Positions 8,024-8,754 of a stretch of DNA of 8,754 bases are shown piece by piece. Location: the NCBI GenBank assembly GCA_010027295.1, contig RGVM01000080.1, positions 1 through 8,754 on the forward strand. The letters are read 5' to 3'. Each line of letters opens with the position of its first letter. Position 1 is the stretch's first letter. This stretch comes from Chitinophagia bacterium (GTDB lineage Bacteria; Bacteroidota; Bacteroidia; Chitinophagales; Chitinophagaceae). The position numbers and the translations under genes were made by a program. The notes under the pieces were generated by a model. The model saw only the letters and a list, made by a program, of their open reading frames with translations, ran no database searches and was not told the DNA's origin.

Positions 8024-8754
8024 TCAGAGTTCATGGCCCATCTTGTCGCGCTTCGTTTCCAGATAGCGGACATTGAAGGGATTGGGGGGCGTATGTAGCG
8101 GTACGTTCTCGACGATTTCGAGGCCGTAGCCGCTGAGGCCGGCCCTTTTCCTGGGGTTGTTGCTGATGAGGCGGATCTTGGAGACGCCGAGACTGCGCAG
8201 AATCTGTGCTCCAAGCCCATAGTCGCGCCGGTCCATGGGCAGACCCAGGTGAAGATTGGCCTCGACAGTATCCATCCCCTGCTCTTGCAGTCGATAGGCC
8301 TTTAGCTTGTTGACGAGGCCGATCCCACGGCCTTCCTGGTTCATGTAGAGGACGATACCCTTCCCCTCCCTCTCTACGAGCGACATGGCGGAATGGAGCT
8401 GGTCTCCGCAGTCGCACCGGAGCGACCCCAGTATATCTCCCGTGAAGCAGGATGAGTGCACGCGCACGAGAACGGACTCGTCCTTCGACCAGGTACCCTT
8501 CACGAGAGCCATATGCTCTTGTGCGTTCGGATTGTTTCGTTCGCGGAAGAGCAGGAGGCGGAAGTGCCCGTATCGGGTGGGCATATCGACACCCACGACC
8601 TCTTCGATGAGGGAGTCGGTCTGCAGACGGTATTCGATCAGGTCCTTGATGGTGACGATGCGCATGTCGAACCGCAGGGCAAGTTCCTCAAGTTGAGGGA
8701 GGCGCGCCATGCTGCCGTCCTCATTCATGATCTCGACAAGGACACCGGCCGGTT
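8024..8754 (-). CDS. ribBA: RibBA, 3' part: end of DHBP synthase plus complete GTP cyclohydrolase II domain
   Basis: Bifunctional riboflavin enzyme, cut by the right edge. DHBP synthase makes 3,4-dihydroxy-2-butanone 4-phosphate from ribulose 5-phosphate; GTP cyclohydrolase II opens GTP to start the flavin ring. The reading frame is open to the edge (PAGVLVEI before [11 protein letters not shown]), which is the conserved DHBP synthase C-terminal segment, so the in-frame ATG at 8728 is internal and not the start. The cyclohydrolase domain follows (from about [10 protein letters not shown]). It keeps the three zinc cysteines with the family C-x10-C-x-C spacing (SSCFTG...RCDCG; first Cys codon 8447-8449), the NQEGRGIGL loop, [19 protein letters not shown] and [10 protein letters not shown]. 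It ends [12 protein letters not shown] at 8026-8024. About 160 N-terminal residues, including most DHBP synthase active-site residues, lie outside, so whether that half is active cannot be judged. The cyclohydrolase half looks functional. Confidence 0.95.
   Translation of the reverse strand, partial: PAGVLVEIMNEDGSMARLPQLEELALRFDMRIVTIKDLIEYRLQTDSLIEEVVGVDMPTRYGHFRLLLFRERNNPNAQEHMALVKGTWSKDESVLVRVHSSCFTGDILGSLRCDCGDQLHSAMSLVEREGKGIVLYMNQEGRGIGLVNKLKAYRLQEQGMDTVEANLHLGLPMDRRDYGLGAQILRSLGVSKIRLISNNPRKRAGLSGYGLEIVENVPLHTPPNPFNVRYLETKRDKMGHEL

Overview
The window looks like ordinary chromosomal DNA from a GC-rich member of the Bacteroidota. Three things point there: the long TamB-like envelope protein and the RibBA type (sequence resemblance judged by eye), an exact TAnnTTTG promoter box before tamB, and the absence of Shine-Dalgarno sites before any start. 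Genus cannot be called. I see no CRISPR array, insertion sequence, tRNA, rRNA, prophage gene or recognisable defence system.

Layout. At the left edge (1-63, minus) is the first 21 codons of a secreted or envelope protein, leaving the window. A 94-bp divergent spacer follows, then a gamma-glutamyltransferase gene (158-1854, plus) that is split by a small out-of-frame deletion near 590-600. Next, 29 bp downstream on the same strand, is a RibD_C/dihydrofolate-reductase-fold reductase (1884-2447), then an unrecognised acidic cytosolic protein (2541-3131). A clear promoter (box at 3194-3201) precedes a 1580-residue TamB-family inner-membrane-anchored protein (3220-7962), which takes up more than half the window. 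It converges, with a 61-bp spacer, on the 3' part of ribBA (8024-8754, minus), whose 5' end lies beyond the right edge.

Functions. There is no single pathway. GGT would act in the periplasm on glutathione and gamma-glutamyl compounds; TamB works in envelope biogenesis between the two membranes; RibBA feeds riboflavin synthesis. The RibD_C protein is a stand-alone reductase-fold protein, and nothing here ties it to riboflavin beyond fold ancestry. The points that most deserve checking are the broken ggt, the unrecognised 196-residue protein with paired cysteines, and the near-leaderless GTG-started tamB with a palindrome upstream of its promoter. I did not find convincing evidence of a new multi-gene system.
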